Translations under genes and position numbers: made by a program | The notes under the pieces: generated by a model | Seen by the model: only the letters and a program-made list of their open reading frames with translations | Databases searched by the model: none | Told to the model about the DNA's origin: nothing | NCBI GenBank assembly: GCA_029379385.1 | Contig: CM055605.1 | Span: 14,233,001 to 14,297,000 of the forward strand | Source of the DNA: Quillaja saponaria | Lineage: Eukaryota; Streptophyta; Magnoliopsida; Fabales; Quillajaceae | DNA: 64,000 nt | Direction of reading: 5' to 3' | Shown here: piece after piece, positions 25,989-36,555 of the stretch | Layout: every line of letters begins with the position of its first letter | How positions within the stretch are numbered: the first letter of the stretch is position 1

Positions 25989-26126
25989 AAAGGAATACAT
26001 TTCATCTGAGGAACTGCTACTGTTTGACTCTTCCCCTTTTACAGTATAAAATTATTTAAAGGAATACATTTCATCTGAGGAACTGCTACTGTTTGACTCT
26101 TCCCCTTTTACAGTATAAAATTATTT
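25989..26126 (+). repeat. Perfect 69-bp tandem duplication
   Basis: Copies are 25989-26057 and 26058-26126, each starting aaaggaatacatttcatc and ending in tataaaattattt. I see no mismatch, so the duplication is recent (or an assembly artefact). It overlaps no gene. Confidence 0.9.
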
Positions 26127-27979
26127 TTAAAACAGTTTAGCAAATCAATTTATTAATCTTCTAAGAATCTATTAGCTATACACAGAGACAGGGTGTGTCA
26201 TATAAGTGGGAGTTAGAAGTTATCCAGCTTGCTTTACGGCAGGGAGAGATATGCAAGGATGGCAGTGGGCCGGGTCCATTGATGAGCCCGAACTGACCCA
26301 ATGGGTCTACATTTTGCCTGCCCAAAAACGGGTGAAACAATCGCGCATGGGTATTTTTATCCTCTTTCCAAAAAACCTCGCCTTTTCTCTTAGCCAAAAA
26401 AAAAAAAAAAAAAAAGAAAAAGAAAAAGAAAAAAGGATCGCCGTTTCAGTTTTCATTCTGTTCTCTTTCATGAGGGCTTCATGGTTCTGCAGCATCCTCT
26501 TTTCATCCGTGCATATTTTTTACTCTATCTCTGTATAGTTGTAATATGTTTTTAAAAAATTGACCTCCCTAATTTAAAAAATAAATAAAGTCAATCGTAA
26601 AATAAAAAAAATTAATGGGAGTAAAGTTAATTTATTTTTATTTTTTTAAAATGTCAGTTACTTTTAGAAAATAAAAAACATGACATTCTTACGTTCTGTC
26701 TCTCGCTCTTTTTCATTCAACTAATTATATTTAAGCATAGCTAAAAAAGGAGGGGAAAAGCATCCAAATGCACAAGTAAGAAAGAGAAACAAATAAAAAC
26801 AAAAAAAAAAAGATGAGGAAATTATTTAAAATACATTAATACCTTAATTTTAGATTTGATATCGTAAAATTACTAAATTTCTAACTCTATTTTTTGGCGT
26901 AAATTAGGAAAATTAGTTAATTTTTATTTTGATAATAATTTAGAATGTTATATTTGTAACTAATTTATTTTTTATTTAGTTTTGGTTGAATTGTATTATG
27001 TGATTGGATTGAGTTTAGATATTCGGATTAATAACTTATAATTAGATTATTTTAATTGAATATTAACTAGAATAAACGTATTAAAAATAATATATATTTT
27101 TTTTATCTTCTTCTATAAATATTTTACATAGTTAATCATTTCTTAAAAAATTAATAGTCAGACTATTACTACATATATTTTGAAATATTAGTGACTGAAG
27201 AGTTTCCGTGAATGCCTTCCAAAATGTTTATGAATATTAAATAATTAATGAATTCTCAGAGTTTATTATCAAAATAATATATTCTAAAATAGAGAGTAAA
27301 TTGTAGTACCATAGTCCAAATCTCAGTGTTAATAAATTAAATCAAGACCTCATTGGTTTGATGTTATTTTTATTATTCTATTTTCTGTTACTTATATATT
27401 TAGTGTAATTTTTTATTTTTTTATTTCACCCTTTTACTTATGTTGAGTACTGTAATTTATTTTGAGTCTTATATTACATAAAGAAGGCGAGGAAGAGAGA
27501 CGGCAAATTCGCATTTCTTGAAAATAGAAATATGCTCGATTGCATTTTCTTTTGTTCGCATCTCGTTTTTTCCGCCTTCCACCATTAGAGAGAAGGCGAA
27601 GAGAGACAGAGCAAAAGGGAGAAAGAGGCGTGAAAAATGAGAGGCAACGAAGATGAAAAAAAACAAAAAAAATTTAGCAAAGGGGCCAAGGTCATCCACC
27701 TAACAAATTTGGTTCGTCAGTTCACTAAATATATTTCACATAAGTTCAAAAGATTTGTTTAAAATATTTTGACGCCTTATTACTTGCTCAACTTGCTTTT
27801 GTACACGGCAGTATCCTTCTTAGAATATACTATATATCTCCCGGTAATGCTAAGAAGGTTACACAAACCGAGGTGGTGATTTCTTATATAATCTCTGACT
27901 GCTATGTATATTTCTTAATTGAATCAAAGGCCTCAAGCCCTTTCATTATTCTACTTCTATATCATGACAGATCAATGCA
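26127..27979. other. AT-rich intergenic DNA before the TNL locus
   Basis: An A-rich run lies at 26396-26435. From 26540 it is strongly AT-rich with no supportable coding frame. It should hold the old promoter of the TNL locus, but no clear element is visible. Confidence 0.45.
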
Positions 27980-28435
27980 ATGGACTTCTCCTCACCCTTC
28001 AGCCATAGATGGACTTACGATGTTTTCTTTACTGGTAATCTCTATCATGCTTTGGTCCAAAAGGGTATAAACACTTTCAGAGATGATGAGGAGCTTCATT
28101 AAGAGAGGTGAAGAGATTTCACCTTCCCTTGTCAAAGCAATTGAAGAATCAAGGATTTCTATCATTATATTATACGATAATTATGCTTCTTCCTCATGGT
28201 GTCTTGATGAACTTGCCAAGATACTTGAGTGTATGAATGCAAAGGGACAAATGGTCCGGCAGTTTTTTTACAACGTGGATCCATCGGATGTAAGGCATCA
28301 GACAGGAAGTTTTGAAACAGCTATGGCTGCACATGAACAAAAGTTTAAGAATAACATGGACTAGGTGCACAAATGGAGATCAGCTTTGACTCAAGTAGCC
28401 AACTTATCTGGGATAAACATTTGCAAACTTCACAT
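27980..28435 (+). pseudogene. TIR domain exon, frameshifted
   Basis: It starts at the ATG at 27980 (MDFSSP...YDVF), the usual TIR opening. About a dozen residues normally between YDVF and the next helix (the SFRGEDTR box) are missing. The frame then reads ALVQKGINTFRDDEEL, and a 4-base insertion near 28099 shifts it. From 28107 the expected KRGEEISPSL... resumes in another frame and runs to a TAG at 28362. After the TAG, VHKWRSALTQVANLSG, the normal TIR exon end, is still readable. The SWCLDEL and NVDPSDVRHQTG motifs are intact. Loss of the first box alone would remove part of the NADase and self-association surface known for TIR. Confidence 0.85.
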
Positions 28436-28995
28436 GGGGTTGATGACACATATGAGTTGAAAGAACTGGAAGATCATGAAGCGATGGAATTGTTTTGTTG
28501 GAATGCCTTTAAGAAAAGCACATATGAAGCAGGTTTTATGGACATTTCGAAACGTGCAATACGATATAGTCAGAACCTACCATTGGCTTTGGAAATCAAA
28601 GGGTCTGTTTTGTTTAGTAAAAGGATAGATGAATGGAAATCTACATTAGACAAATACAAAGAGATTCTGAACGAAAAGATTCAGAGTATACAATTTGGAG
28701 AATAATGAGAAACAAATTTTCCTTGATATTGCACGTGTTTCTTAAAAGGATTTGATTTGGAGGTTTGCAGACAGGTACTAGATTCTTGTGGTTTCTATGC
28801 AGCTGCTGGTGTTGGAGTACTTATCGACAAATCTCTTGTAACTATTAAAGAGGACAAGTTGTGGATGCATGATTTGATTCATGAATTGGGCAGGGACATT
28901 ATTCAGCAAGAGTCAGCTGAACCCAGAGAACGTAATAGATTATGGTTGCGTAAGGATGCTCTTCAAGTACTAACTACAAATACAGTAAGAACCAT
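28394..28995 (+). pseudogene. NBS (NB-ARC) remnant without P-loop
   Basis: The TIR end NLSG runs straight into WDKHLQTSHGVDDTYELKEL, the RNBS-B/linker part of a TNL. Intron 1, the P-loop, RNBS-A and kinase-2 have therefore been deleted, and the nucleotide site is gone. The GLPL-like box reads NLPLALEI. About 20 bases are lost near 28690 (before the NNEKQ part) and extra bases interrupt the IACFLKG box near 28730. ARC2 then resumes (VLIDKSLVTI, WMHDLIHELGRDII). The exon ends near 28995 at a damaged donor. Confidence 0.85.
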
Positions 28996-29216
28996 ATCTA
29001 TGAATCTATAAGTACTAAGTTTTCCATCCTCCATAAGGACTATGCATTAATTATATCAAGAAGAAATGAGTTTTTATTTTGTTCCTTAATTGTTTTTTTT
29101 GTCTTGACAAAAATTAATATGTGAGACAGCATATTTAACAATTTGATTTTTTTAATATCTATATATAAAGTTGTGACATATATAACTATATTATCTACTA
29201 AAGCTCTATCTTAATA

Positions 29217-29495
29217 GGGAACTAAAAATATTGAAGGCATATTGTTGAGCTGGCCTAAAGAAGAGAAAGTGCAGTGGAATGGAGAAACCCTTGCAAGTAT
29301 GACAAATCTCAGAATACTCATTTTTGAAAATGTATATTTTTCTCAAGGTCCCAAAAATCTCCCAAATTCTTTGAGAGTACTTGATTGGAGTGGATATACT
29401 TCAGCATCTTTGCTACAAGATTTTTATCCGAACAAACTTGTCATACTCAACTTGCCCAACAGTTGTCTTACATTGTGCAAAAACATTTAGTTTCA
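29217..29495 (+). pseudogene. First LRR exon of the TNL
   Basis: Acceptor taatag| before 29217, donor caag|gtatgaa at 29496. It reads GTKNIEGILL...MTNLRIL...NSLRVLDW...VILNLPNS, the normal first LRR exon of TNLs. A one-base slip in an A run near 29479 turns the end CKTFSF into an early stop. The same donor sequence occurs in the inverted copy at 62087. Confidence 0.8.
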
Positions 29496-29619
29496 AGGTA
29501 TGAATTACATACAGAAATCAGAGAAAACCGTTATAGTAAAAAATATGTCCGTTTGCTGGCATGGTGTGTATTGATACCGCTCATAATAATATATAAATAT
29601 TGTTGGATTTTGTTTTGCA

Positions 29620-30367
29620 GAAGTACGACCATATGATTTACATGAACTTCAAACACTTTGCATCCCTTAAAAAAGTACATGATCTCTCAGGAATCCCAAA
29701 TTTAAGAGAACTAAATCTCAATGGTTGTTGGGAATTACAAGAAATTCATGATTTAGTTGGATTTCTAGATAGACTTGTCAAGTTGAGTGCGAAAGGATGC
29801 TTCAACCTAAAGAGCTTTCCATCTTACATTAGGTTACAATCTCTTGAGTACTTTAATCTTAAGGGATGTTCAAAACTTAAGAGGTTTCCAGATGCTTTAG
29901 AGAAGATGGAAAAAATAATTGAAATTGATGTTGGGCTGGTAACATTATGTCTATCACAATGCAAGCGACTTGTTTATCTGCCAAGCAACTTTCTTAAGTT
30001 GAGGAATCTTAAGAAGCTTGACATGAGAAATTGTCCTAAACTTAGAAAATGTTTGAAAATTTTTGAAAGTTCAATTTTTTCAAAGTTAGATTTAGATTTT
30101 CTAATTGCTGATAATTCTCATTTATCAGATGAGGATCTTCTCATAATCATTACTTGTTTTCCCAAGTTTAGAAGATTGGACTTATGAGGAAACAGATTCG
30201 TATCTCTCCCTGAATGCACCAAAGAACTCTTCTACTTAGAGAATATTGATTTGAATTATTGTGAACACTTCGAACAAGTTCTTGGCATTCCGCCACATTT
30301 AAAACAAATATTTGCACTTGAGTGCAAATCGTTGACTTCACAATCAGCAAATATATTGTTGAGCCAG
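29620..30367 (+). pseudogene. Main LRR exon of the TNL
   Basis: Acceptor ttgcag|, donor gccag|gtttttc. It carries several LRR units (DLSGIPNLRELNLNGC, LVKLSAKGCFNLKSFP, LKKLDMRNCPKLRK). Apart from one TGA at 30185-30187 (in the conserved LSGNRF box) the exon is open from start to donor. LRRs of this class hold the NBS inactive and sense effectors. Confidence 0.85.
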
Positions 30368-30456
30368 GTTTTTCTCTCCCCCCCTTCCCCATCTATTTTG
30401 AGTAGTTTATTTACAAAAAAATTGTTCACAAATACTAATTGTTGTATATGTAATAG

Positions 30457-31127
30457 GGACAACATCAGTTACCCGACTTATATGTTACTGTGTCTGGAAC
30501 TGACATTCCAGAATGGTTGGACCACCGTAGTGAAGGGGCATCAATGTCTTTTTGGGTTTGTCATAAGTTCCCAGTTATTGCTTTGTCCATGGTTTTTTGT
30601 GGATCCAGCTGTGTAGGGAGTACATTGGAAATATGCTTGTTAATCAACAATGTCAAAGGACACGAACTTGAATTCCGTATGTTAATAGAAGATCGAGATC
30701 ACGTGTGCTTGTTTGACCTACTGAATTTGTATGTCCTTCCATCAGTGGTTAGAGCTTGATACTTATCTACGACATGATCATTGGAATCATGTACAGATTT
30801 CATTAGCATTTGCAACTGGGACATTTAAATGGTGTGGAGTTCATGTATACAAGAAAGAATGCAACATAAAAGATGTTGCATTCACAAGTAATCTTGATCT
30901 TATTCCACCTAGTGAAGATAATGAACAGTCAGTGGCAAAATCAATGGATACTCCTCTAATTTCTGGTATAACAGATGTGCAGCAAAATTCAACTTTACTG
31001 GAAGATTACCACAATGAGGACACATATAATAAAGGAAAAGATACATTTGTATACTACAACAATGAGATACATCCTTATAAGTATTCTAAAATGTGGTATA
31101 GAGGCATTAGTAGTGACAGTGACAAAG
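30457..31127 (+). pseudogene. Post-LRR (C-JID type) exon of the TNL
   Basis: Acceptor aatag|, phase 0, reading GQHQLPDLYVTVSGTDIPEW, the hallmark of the jelly-roll domain after TNL LRRs. A one-base frameshift near 30730 separates it from the second half (LRHDHWNHVQIS, KWCGVHVY). The exon ends ISSDSDK, phase 1, with donor aaag|gtaag at 31127/31128. In known TNLs this domain helps effector recognition. Normally the gene would stop soon after; here the splice donor leads on to 31382. Confidence 0.85.
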
Positions 31128-31381
31128 GTAAGATAGCTGTACAATGATATTTCTCTCCATTTGTGTGATTTAATTAATCACTATTATGTGATAATAGATG
31201 TTAGAATATACAAATGATTAAATATCCTTCTCACCCTCAATATATTATAATCTTGAATTTAAATGAGATGGTAATTTGATTGTATTAGATTAGATTATGA
31301 GGTAGGATAAAAAAATAAATAAATAATATTATACATTACACATTAGGTTCACTAATAAATATTTTATGACTTGCTAAGCAG

Positions 31382-31423
31382 TGTATTCATTTCGAGATGA
31401 TGAAAGCAGCGACATTGACAATG
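31382..31423 (+). pseudogene. 42-nt acidic linker exon
   Basis: Flanked by aagcag| and |gtaat. With the split codons it encodes V-YSFRDDESSDIDN in the same frame as the exons on both sides (phase 1 in and out). The inverted copy has an exon of exactly the same length (61321-61362, NSIREDESSNNDN), which supports it as a true exon. Confidence 0.75.
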
Positions 31424-31568
31424 GTAATTTTACACCATGTCTTCCTTTGCCTGTCAAAATTTAAATAATTTTCATAACTAATCATGAACTTCAATGTCTG
31501 TTTTTGTATCTTTATGTGTATGTATGCAGCCACAACATAATGATGGGTTTTTTTCTTTTTTGGTGCAG

Positions 31569-31649
31569 ATCAAGAAGATGAGAGGGCGTTGCACAAGAAA
31601 TCGAGAGGGAAGAAAATCATAATAAAGACCAAAAGGATCTGGAAGCATG
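31569..31649 (+). pseudogene. 81-nt basic exon leading into GRAM
   Basis: Acceptor gtgcag|, donor catg|gtaat, phase 1 on both sides. It encodes DQEDERALHKKSRGKKIII and then KTKRIWKH. The KKxxGKK...W/H pattern resembles the short basic segment before the GRAM domain in GEM-like proteins. No stop. Confidence 0.7.
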
Positions 31650-32127
31650 GTAATTTTTAATTTACATCGCAACATCAATAATAAATAAACAAAATTTATC
31701 AGTTGAGAAATGTTATATGCATAAATAACAAATAAAATAATATAAATCCCTTCATTTTTCCTTTTCTAATTTTTTTTGATACTCCATATTATTCAAATAT
31801 GGATTCGTATCACAATTGGGGCTCCTTACTTCACACAACTTGAATACCGGATCAGTTCTAATTCCTTGTAAAGACCTAGAGAATTAGCTAGACCACGTGT
31901 CCTTGACCTAAAAGAACCAATCACAATTTAGGCTCTTTGAAACCTCTTCAATAGCTCGGATCAACCTAATATACACCCAGTATGTTACTCAACACATGAA
32001 AACATTCACAAAAGAGATCACAGACTAGGGTGGCCTCATTTAGTGTCTCCCACATTTTGTGCGAATTGGTGCCTGTAAATTAACTGCAAGTCATTAACAA
32101 ATGCTGACTACATACTGAGTTTTGCAG

Positions 32128-32360
32128 TTGTTTTACGTACAAAGAGCACTGAGACTGTGAAGAGTACGCTAGTTATGGGGGCAATCATTGTTTTATCTGG
32201 TGGCAGACGCAATATATTCAAGGTTTGTTGTAGGATTCAACAAGGAGAGGAGTTGTTGAACGTCGCACAATGCTACTCTATAGAAACATCTGTTCCTAAG
32301 CCAGGTGTCCTTTTTATCTCGACAAAGAGAGTTGCTTTCTACTCTGAATACCTTGAATAT
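32128..32360 (+). pseudogene. GRAM-domain exon, GEM-like type
   Basis: Acceptor tttgcag|, donor gaatat|gtaagc, 77 full codons plus the split one, open. It contains STETVKSTLVMGA, GEELLNVAQCY and PGVLFISTKRVAFYSE. These match the N-terminal two thirds of the GRAM domain in plant GEM-like/ABA-responsive proteins (family pattern GE-LL--QCY-----P--G-LFIS---VAF-SE). It is in frame with the TNL exons upstream. The exon is itself undamaged. Confidence 0.8.
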
Positions 32361-32616
32361 GTAAGCAAATTTGAACCTTAACATTCATCAATTACAAGCA
32401 ATCTTTGATCCACTCATCTCACATATTTGATACATATATGTACAGTATACACATAAACGACTTGTTTGACAATGGTATAAATTAAATCTTACAACATTTT
32501 GTGGATAGTGTTTCTCAATTCGAATTTGGATTAGATTTCTGCTTTCTTCATGTTGATGACGGGTAATTTACGATTTTTCAATTTGAGATACGAAAAGAAG
32601 TGATACAAATACCCAG

Positions 32617-32709
32617 TTTAGGTTCATACACCATGACATAACTTACAAGAATCTACAGATAGCCTTGTCCATGGAGAGTTTGTTTGAGGAAGAAGAAACA
32701 GAAGATTAA
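32617..32709 (+). pseudogene. Remnant of the GRAM C-terminal exon
   Basis: One frame reads FRFIHHDITYKNLQIALSME and ends EEEETED-stop at 32707-32709. This is the end of a GEM-like GRAM domain (GF-x-Y-E-x-x-x-x-NL--AL). The first half of the exon is absent or scrambled between 32361 and 32616. It matches the separate exon at 52414-52632. Confidence 0.6.
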
Positions 32710-33020
32710 TTGACTCTTGATTGTATTGTTGAAGATAATTGATTTAGATTGAGTGGAATTAATTTAAATTGATTGAAAATAGTTGACTATTCTATGTATA
32801 TCCCCAACCAAGATAATCATGTATTAAATATTATATATAAAACAATTAACTATATTTATGTCTAATTCTAAAACCTGAGATTGTCTTGTAGGTCTATAAA
32901 GTGGAGGCTCTGTCATTGTAAAATATGAGTGAGTGAGCTTCATACATAGCCTAAAAGCAAATATAATTAATACTCTTATCCCATGGAGTAGGCCGACGAC
33001 CAAACCTCGTATATCTTGTA
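32710..33020. other. AT-rich spacer
   Basis: No gene or repeat family recognised. It resembles old 3' flank of the GRAM exon; the first ~25 bases still match the flank at about 52640. Confidence 0.4.
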
Positions 33021-33025
33021 TCTCT

Positions 33026-34102
33026 TGTTGATTTTATCACACAAGTGCATGTATAACAAGTAATACAGTGATTAAGTAGAGTGTCAATTCCATGAGAAAT
33101 TTTAACTAATATCTAGCTAAGTACTAAAATTAACACAATTTTAATTTATTCAAACAAACAAATTAAAGTTGAAAAACTTAATTTAAACTAAACCTAACTA
33201 ATAACAAATTAAACTACAAAATACAAGGGATAAATTAGCTACACGGCACATAGGTAAATTCCTATCCTATATACAAATTAAATTCAATCATTAAGAATGG
33301 AACGAAACAAATAATCATATACCAAAACCCTAAGTAATCCATAAATAAAATAATATCAAGCTATATGTTGAGTTCAATTGCAATCCTAGAGAATAAATTA
33401 GTTCATGCTACGTAGTGTAGACATAAACTCAAATAAATTCACCATTAAGATGAAAAAAAAAAAAAAAAACTAAAAAGAAAGGGAGGAATAAAAGCAAAAT
33501 AGAAGGTTATTAGTCTTCAATCTTCAATTATCCAGCCTCATCTTGCCTTCTTGCACCCTTGACTGCTTCATTTTCTCCATAAAAACTCAATTTAATTATA
33601 TATTTTGAATCCCTAAGTCAATCCCTCTTTTATAAGCTTCAAAACCATGAATTTGAGTTCAACTCGGATTGCTTACTAGTCAGTGCTGCGGCTACGAAAA
33701 TAGACAAAATTGGGCGAAGTTAGCATGCATGGCGCTGCGGCACCTAAGACTTGGCACTGTATCCCTGGGGTCTCTGTCCCTAGTGCCGTGGCACCTAGGT
33801 GCCATCATGTTGTCCAGGTTGGTCTATTCTGCTGTTTTGCATGAATTGTCCTCTAATTTGACTTTCCAAGGACTCATTCACGCATTAAAGTTTCAAAACA
33901 CACAAACTAAGTTAATATTAATTAAAACTCTTATTAAACACATAAATCTTAGCCAAAATAAACTAGGATTCAACATCCTAACACGATATGAACTCAACTA
34001 AAAATTAGACAAAAACTAAGCAAAATTCAAGTAGAACTCTAGAACATAACTAATAATATTAATAAAAAATATGTGTAATATGTCTATTTCAAAGACTTAT
34101 CA
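33026..34102 (-). mobile_element. Solo Athila-type LTR (family B)
   Basis: On the minus strand it runs TGATAAGTC... to ...AAATCAACA, 1077 bp. A perfect 5-bp target duplication tctct flanks it (33021-33025 and 34103-34107). It is homologous to 44733-46122, 48060-49433 and 49740-51109. It contains a GC-rich cluster (33680-33805) around gtgccgtggcac. No internal region is left. Confidence 0.9.
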
Positions 34103-34107
34103 TCTCT

Positions 34108-34414
34108 CATTATTTTTCACCTGATTGTTTAATTCTAAATTTCTTCATGTATGCACATATATGGATACACCAGGTATGGCGGGTTTTTTCCTAAATTAAA
34201 CGGTATGTAGTACATACTACATAGGTTAAATTTTGCCAAACAACATTAACTATTGTGTTCCTACTATGTATGTATTTCTATATTTTTATCACTTGTTGAT
34301 ATTAGTTTGAGGATGTTTCCACTATGATATTGGCAGTTTGATTTGATAGCCTATCTCTATCTTTTTTCATTTTCATTTTAAAAATAAAGCTCTATTATGG
34401 TTTTATTAGATTTA
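34108..34414. other. Spacer between retroelements
   Basis: No gene seen. Its right end is the target site of the Tat element; the DNA resumes at 40612. Confidence 0.5.
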
Positions 34415-34419
34415 GTGAT

Positions 34420-35468
34420 TGTTAACACCAAAAAATATGCAAGGTATGGGCCGCATTCATTGGGGCTTATTTGAGGATTTTTGATCAGTTGAGCGTTAAT
34501 CAACTAATGGATTGGGTCGGCTAACTGAGTTTGGGCTTAATTCAAATTATGTCAATTGGGTTAAAACCTGTTTAGTAGGCTACTTAGTTATCAAAATCGA
34601 ATCATATCCAGTGTTTTTATTCAAAAATAATAAAGGATAATGTCATGGCTTCAAATCCCTTTAAAATAGGGATTTTCGGTTAAGATCTCAGCTAAAAGAA
34701 TAGAGCTGTTGGGATTGGTTTAAAGGAGATGATGAGGATAAAACCTATTCAAATTGGTTTAAAATTGGTCTTTTAATGAGCTTGGACACTTACTGGGCCT
34801 ATGGACTCATTGAAGCAAAATTGGGTAAGTCATCTGACTAGAACTATAGGATCCGTTGAGTTGGACCAAGTCAAAAGTGGTTTGGTGCATTTTTAATGTT
34901 AATTCCTACCTTTAGGGGATTATGGAGATATGGGGCATCTGTTACTTGGATTAGCTGAGGCAAAAATTGGTTGCTGAATTTTTAGATAAGTCAGCTGACA
35001 AAGGCTGTAACTCATTTTGGTTGTTAGCCATGATCCTATATTGGTGGATACTTGGTTAGAAAGTTAAAGGAGAACGTGGCAGATAGGCTTAGTAGGTTAG
35101 CAACTAGTTGTTCTTGTATAAATAGGACAATAGTTATCAATTGTAGACAACATAAAACTTATCAATTCAATTCAGTTCCTATTCATCCTTTATTGCTTTA
35201 TTTATAACATTTCTTTATACACTTTACTTATAGCATTTTTTTACATGCTTTGTCGCATTTATTTATCTCTTTCCTTTACAAATTCATGCCCAATAGTTAT
35301 ATTTCGATCAAACCAATTAGTTAGGAGCTTTCTTTAGTATCGTAGGAACTCATTGTCTAAGAAACCAAGTCCCTTTCTTAGCCAAATTGCTTGAACGTGG
35401 GAATCAAAAGTTTGCGAAGTTAGTTGATTTACCTCAGCTAATCTACATAGAAAAATATTTCGCGAACA
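34420..35468 (+). repeat. 5' LTR of the Tat element
   Basis: It runs TGTTAACACC...GAACA, 1049 bp, parallel to 39552-40606. A TATA box tataaata at 35117-35124 would drive the element, with transcription expected to start about 30 bases on. Confidence 0.9.
35117..35124 (+). promoter_or_regulatory. TATA box in the Tat 5' LTR
   Basis: tataaataggacaatag occurs at the same place in the 3' LTR (40257-40264), about 350 bp before the LTR end, as expected for an R-region start. Confidence 0.7.
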
Positions 35469-35669
35469 TATTTCTATCACTCCTGATAGGACCAAAATGA
35501 TTAATCTTTGGAGAGATTTTTTATTGGTCATGATTTTTACTAGTGCATGCAACTATGTTCTGAGAAGAATTTAGCCGATATGGACATTCCACAGCCAGGA
35601 GCTAGGAAGAATGGTAATCGAGGACAAGATGATCCTTAGGTTTCACAACCTATGGTTGCACCAGCGGTG

Positions 35670-35759
35670 GAAGGAGTACCATCCCCTCAATTAAAGACTG
35701 TTACACGAGCCATGGAAGGAATACCATCCCCTAAGTTGAGGACTGTTACACCATCTATA
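35670..35759 (+). repeat. Two 45-bp tandem repeats in gag
   Basis: Units 35670-35714 and 35715-35759 encode EGVPSPQLKTVTRAM and EGIPSPKLRTVTPSI, and a third EG follows. The period of 15 codons keeps the frame. Confidence 0.8.
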
Positions 35760-36254
35760 GAAGGAGAAGAAACTTCTAGCCAACCTACAGTAATGAACAC
35801 TTCTTTTATCCATTAGCAAATTGATTTAGGGCTCAATGATTTGATGTACTAAATGCTAAAACAGTTAGTTGAGATCGTGAAGCCAATGGTCCACAATGAG
35901 GTGCACAATGTCCAAGAGCAAGTTTAAAGAACTTCCTAACAATCAAAAGAGTATTCTGCAATCTCTTTCAATAGCAGACAACTAGTTTAGCAGCCACAAA
36001 TAGTCCTTTTCATGGTTACACCTGGGGAGCAAGTGGTTACAGAACCTGTCAATCAAGTAGAACAACTGATTCCACAATACTAGCAAATCCAAATTGCCAG
36101 AAGACCATCAATTATATCAGGTGCTCTTGGAGTGCCATCTATATCAAATGTTTCTAATCCATTAGTTTTCAGTGCTACGCCACAGACATGTTCGGCTGTA
36201 GCTCAGCTGCCACATCCAACTACTAGACTTGGGGGAACTTAGTACAAAACATTA

Positions 36255-36555
36255 TGAGGTTATAGAGTAGAGTGGCCATAAGGTCAACCTTCACCTATTA
36301 CTCCTAGCCAGCTAGTGTACGTTGAACAACCTAATTACATACAGAACCAAGGGTCGCTTAGACAGATGCTATAGCTAGGACTAGCCGCCGTTCAGATGCA
36401 ATATCCAAATGCTGGATTTGGAAATTAGTATAGAATACTTGGAGATTACGGAGTAGAGCAGCCATGGGGTCAGCTTCCACCTATTACTCCTAATCAACCA
36501 ATCTACGCTGAACAGCCGAATCACGTGCAAAATCAAAGGCCACCCAGATAGACAG
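36255..36555 (+). repeat. Two ~110-bp direct repeats in gag, period about 185 bp
   Basis: Both copies (from about 36258 and 36443) carry gagtagag...cacctattactcctaa and encode a Y-x-V-E-x-P-x-G-Q-x-P-P-I-T-P pattern. This is an old in-gag duplication. Confidence 0.7.

Larger units (their letters stand above)
27980..32709 (+). pseudogene. TIR-NBS-LRR resistance-type gene with GRAM domain, broken
   Basis: Parts in order: TIR (27980-28435), NBS remnant (28394-28995), intron, first LRR exon (29217-29495), main LRR exon (29620-30367), post-LRR exon (30457-31127), 42-nt acidic exon (31382-31423), 81-nt basic exon (31569-31649), GRAM exon (32128-32360), GRAM C-terminal remnant (32617-32709). Living TNLs are intracellular immune receptors that bind ATP through the NBS. 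Here the P-loop and kinase-2 parts of the NBS are deleted, and frameshifts and stops hit most TNL exons, so no full receptor can be made. From the post-LRR exon to the GRAM exon, all boundaries are GT-AG with phase-1 introns and no stop. That makes GRAM part of the same former transcript rather than a separate gene. GRAM binds lipids or proteins in other families. A bait (integrated decoy) role is my inference. Confidence 0.85.

Noticed and set aside
26176..26538. Overlapping short frames on both strands near the poly-A run
   Set aside because: Frames are composed of the A-rich run and flanks; no family resemblance.
32193..32384. Minus-strand frame over the GRAM exon
   Set aside because: Shadow of the plus-strand GRAM exon, which has recognisable motifs and splice sites.
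35469..35500. Primer-binding site after the Tat 5' LTR
   Set aside because: I compared the sequence with Met, Asp and Arg type sites and saw no match beyond chance.
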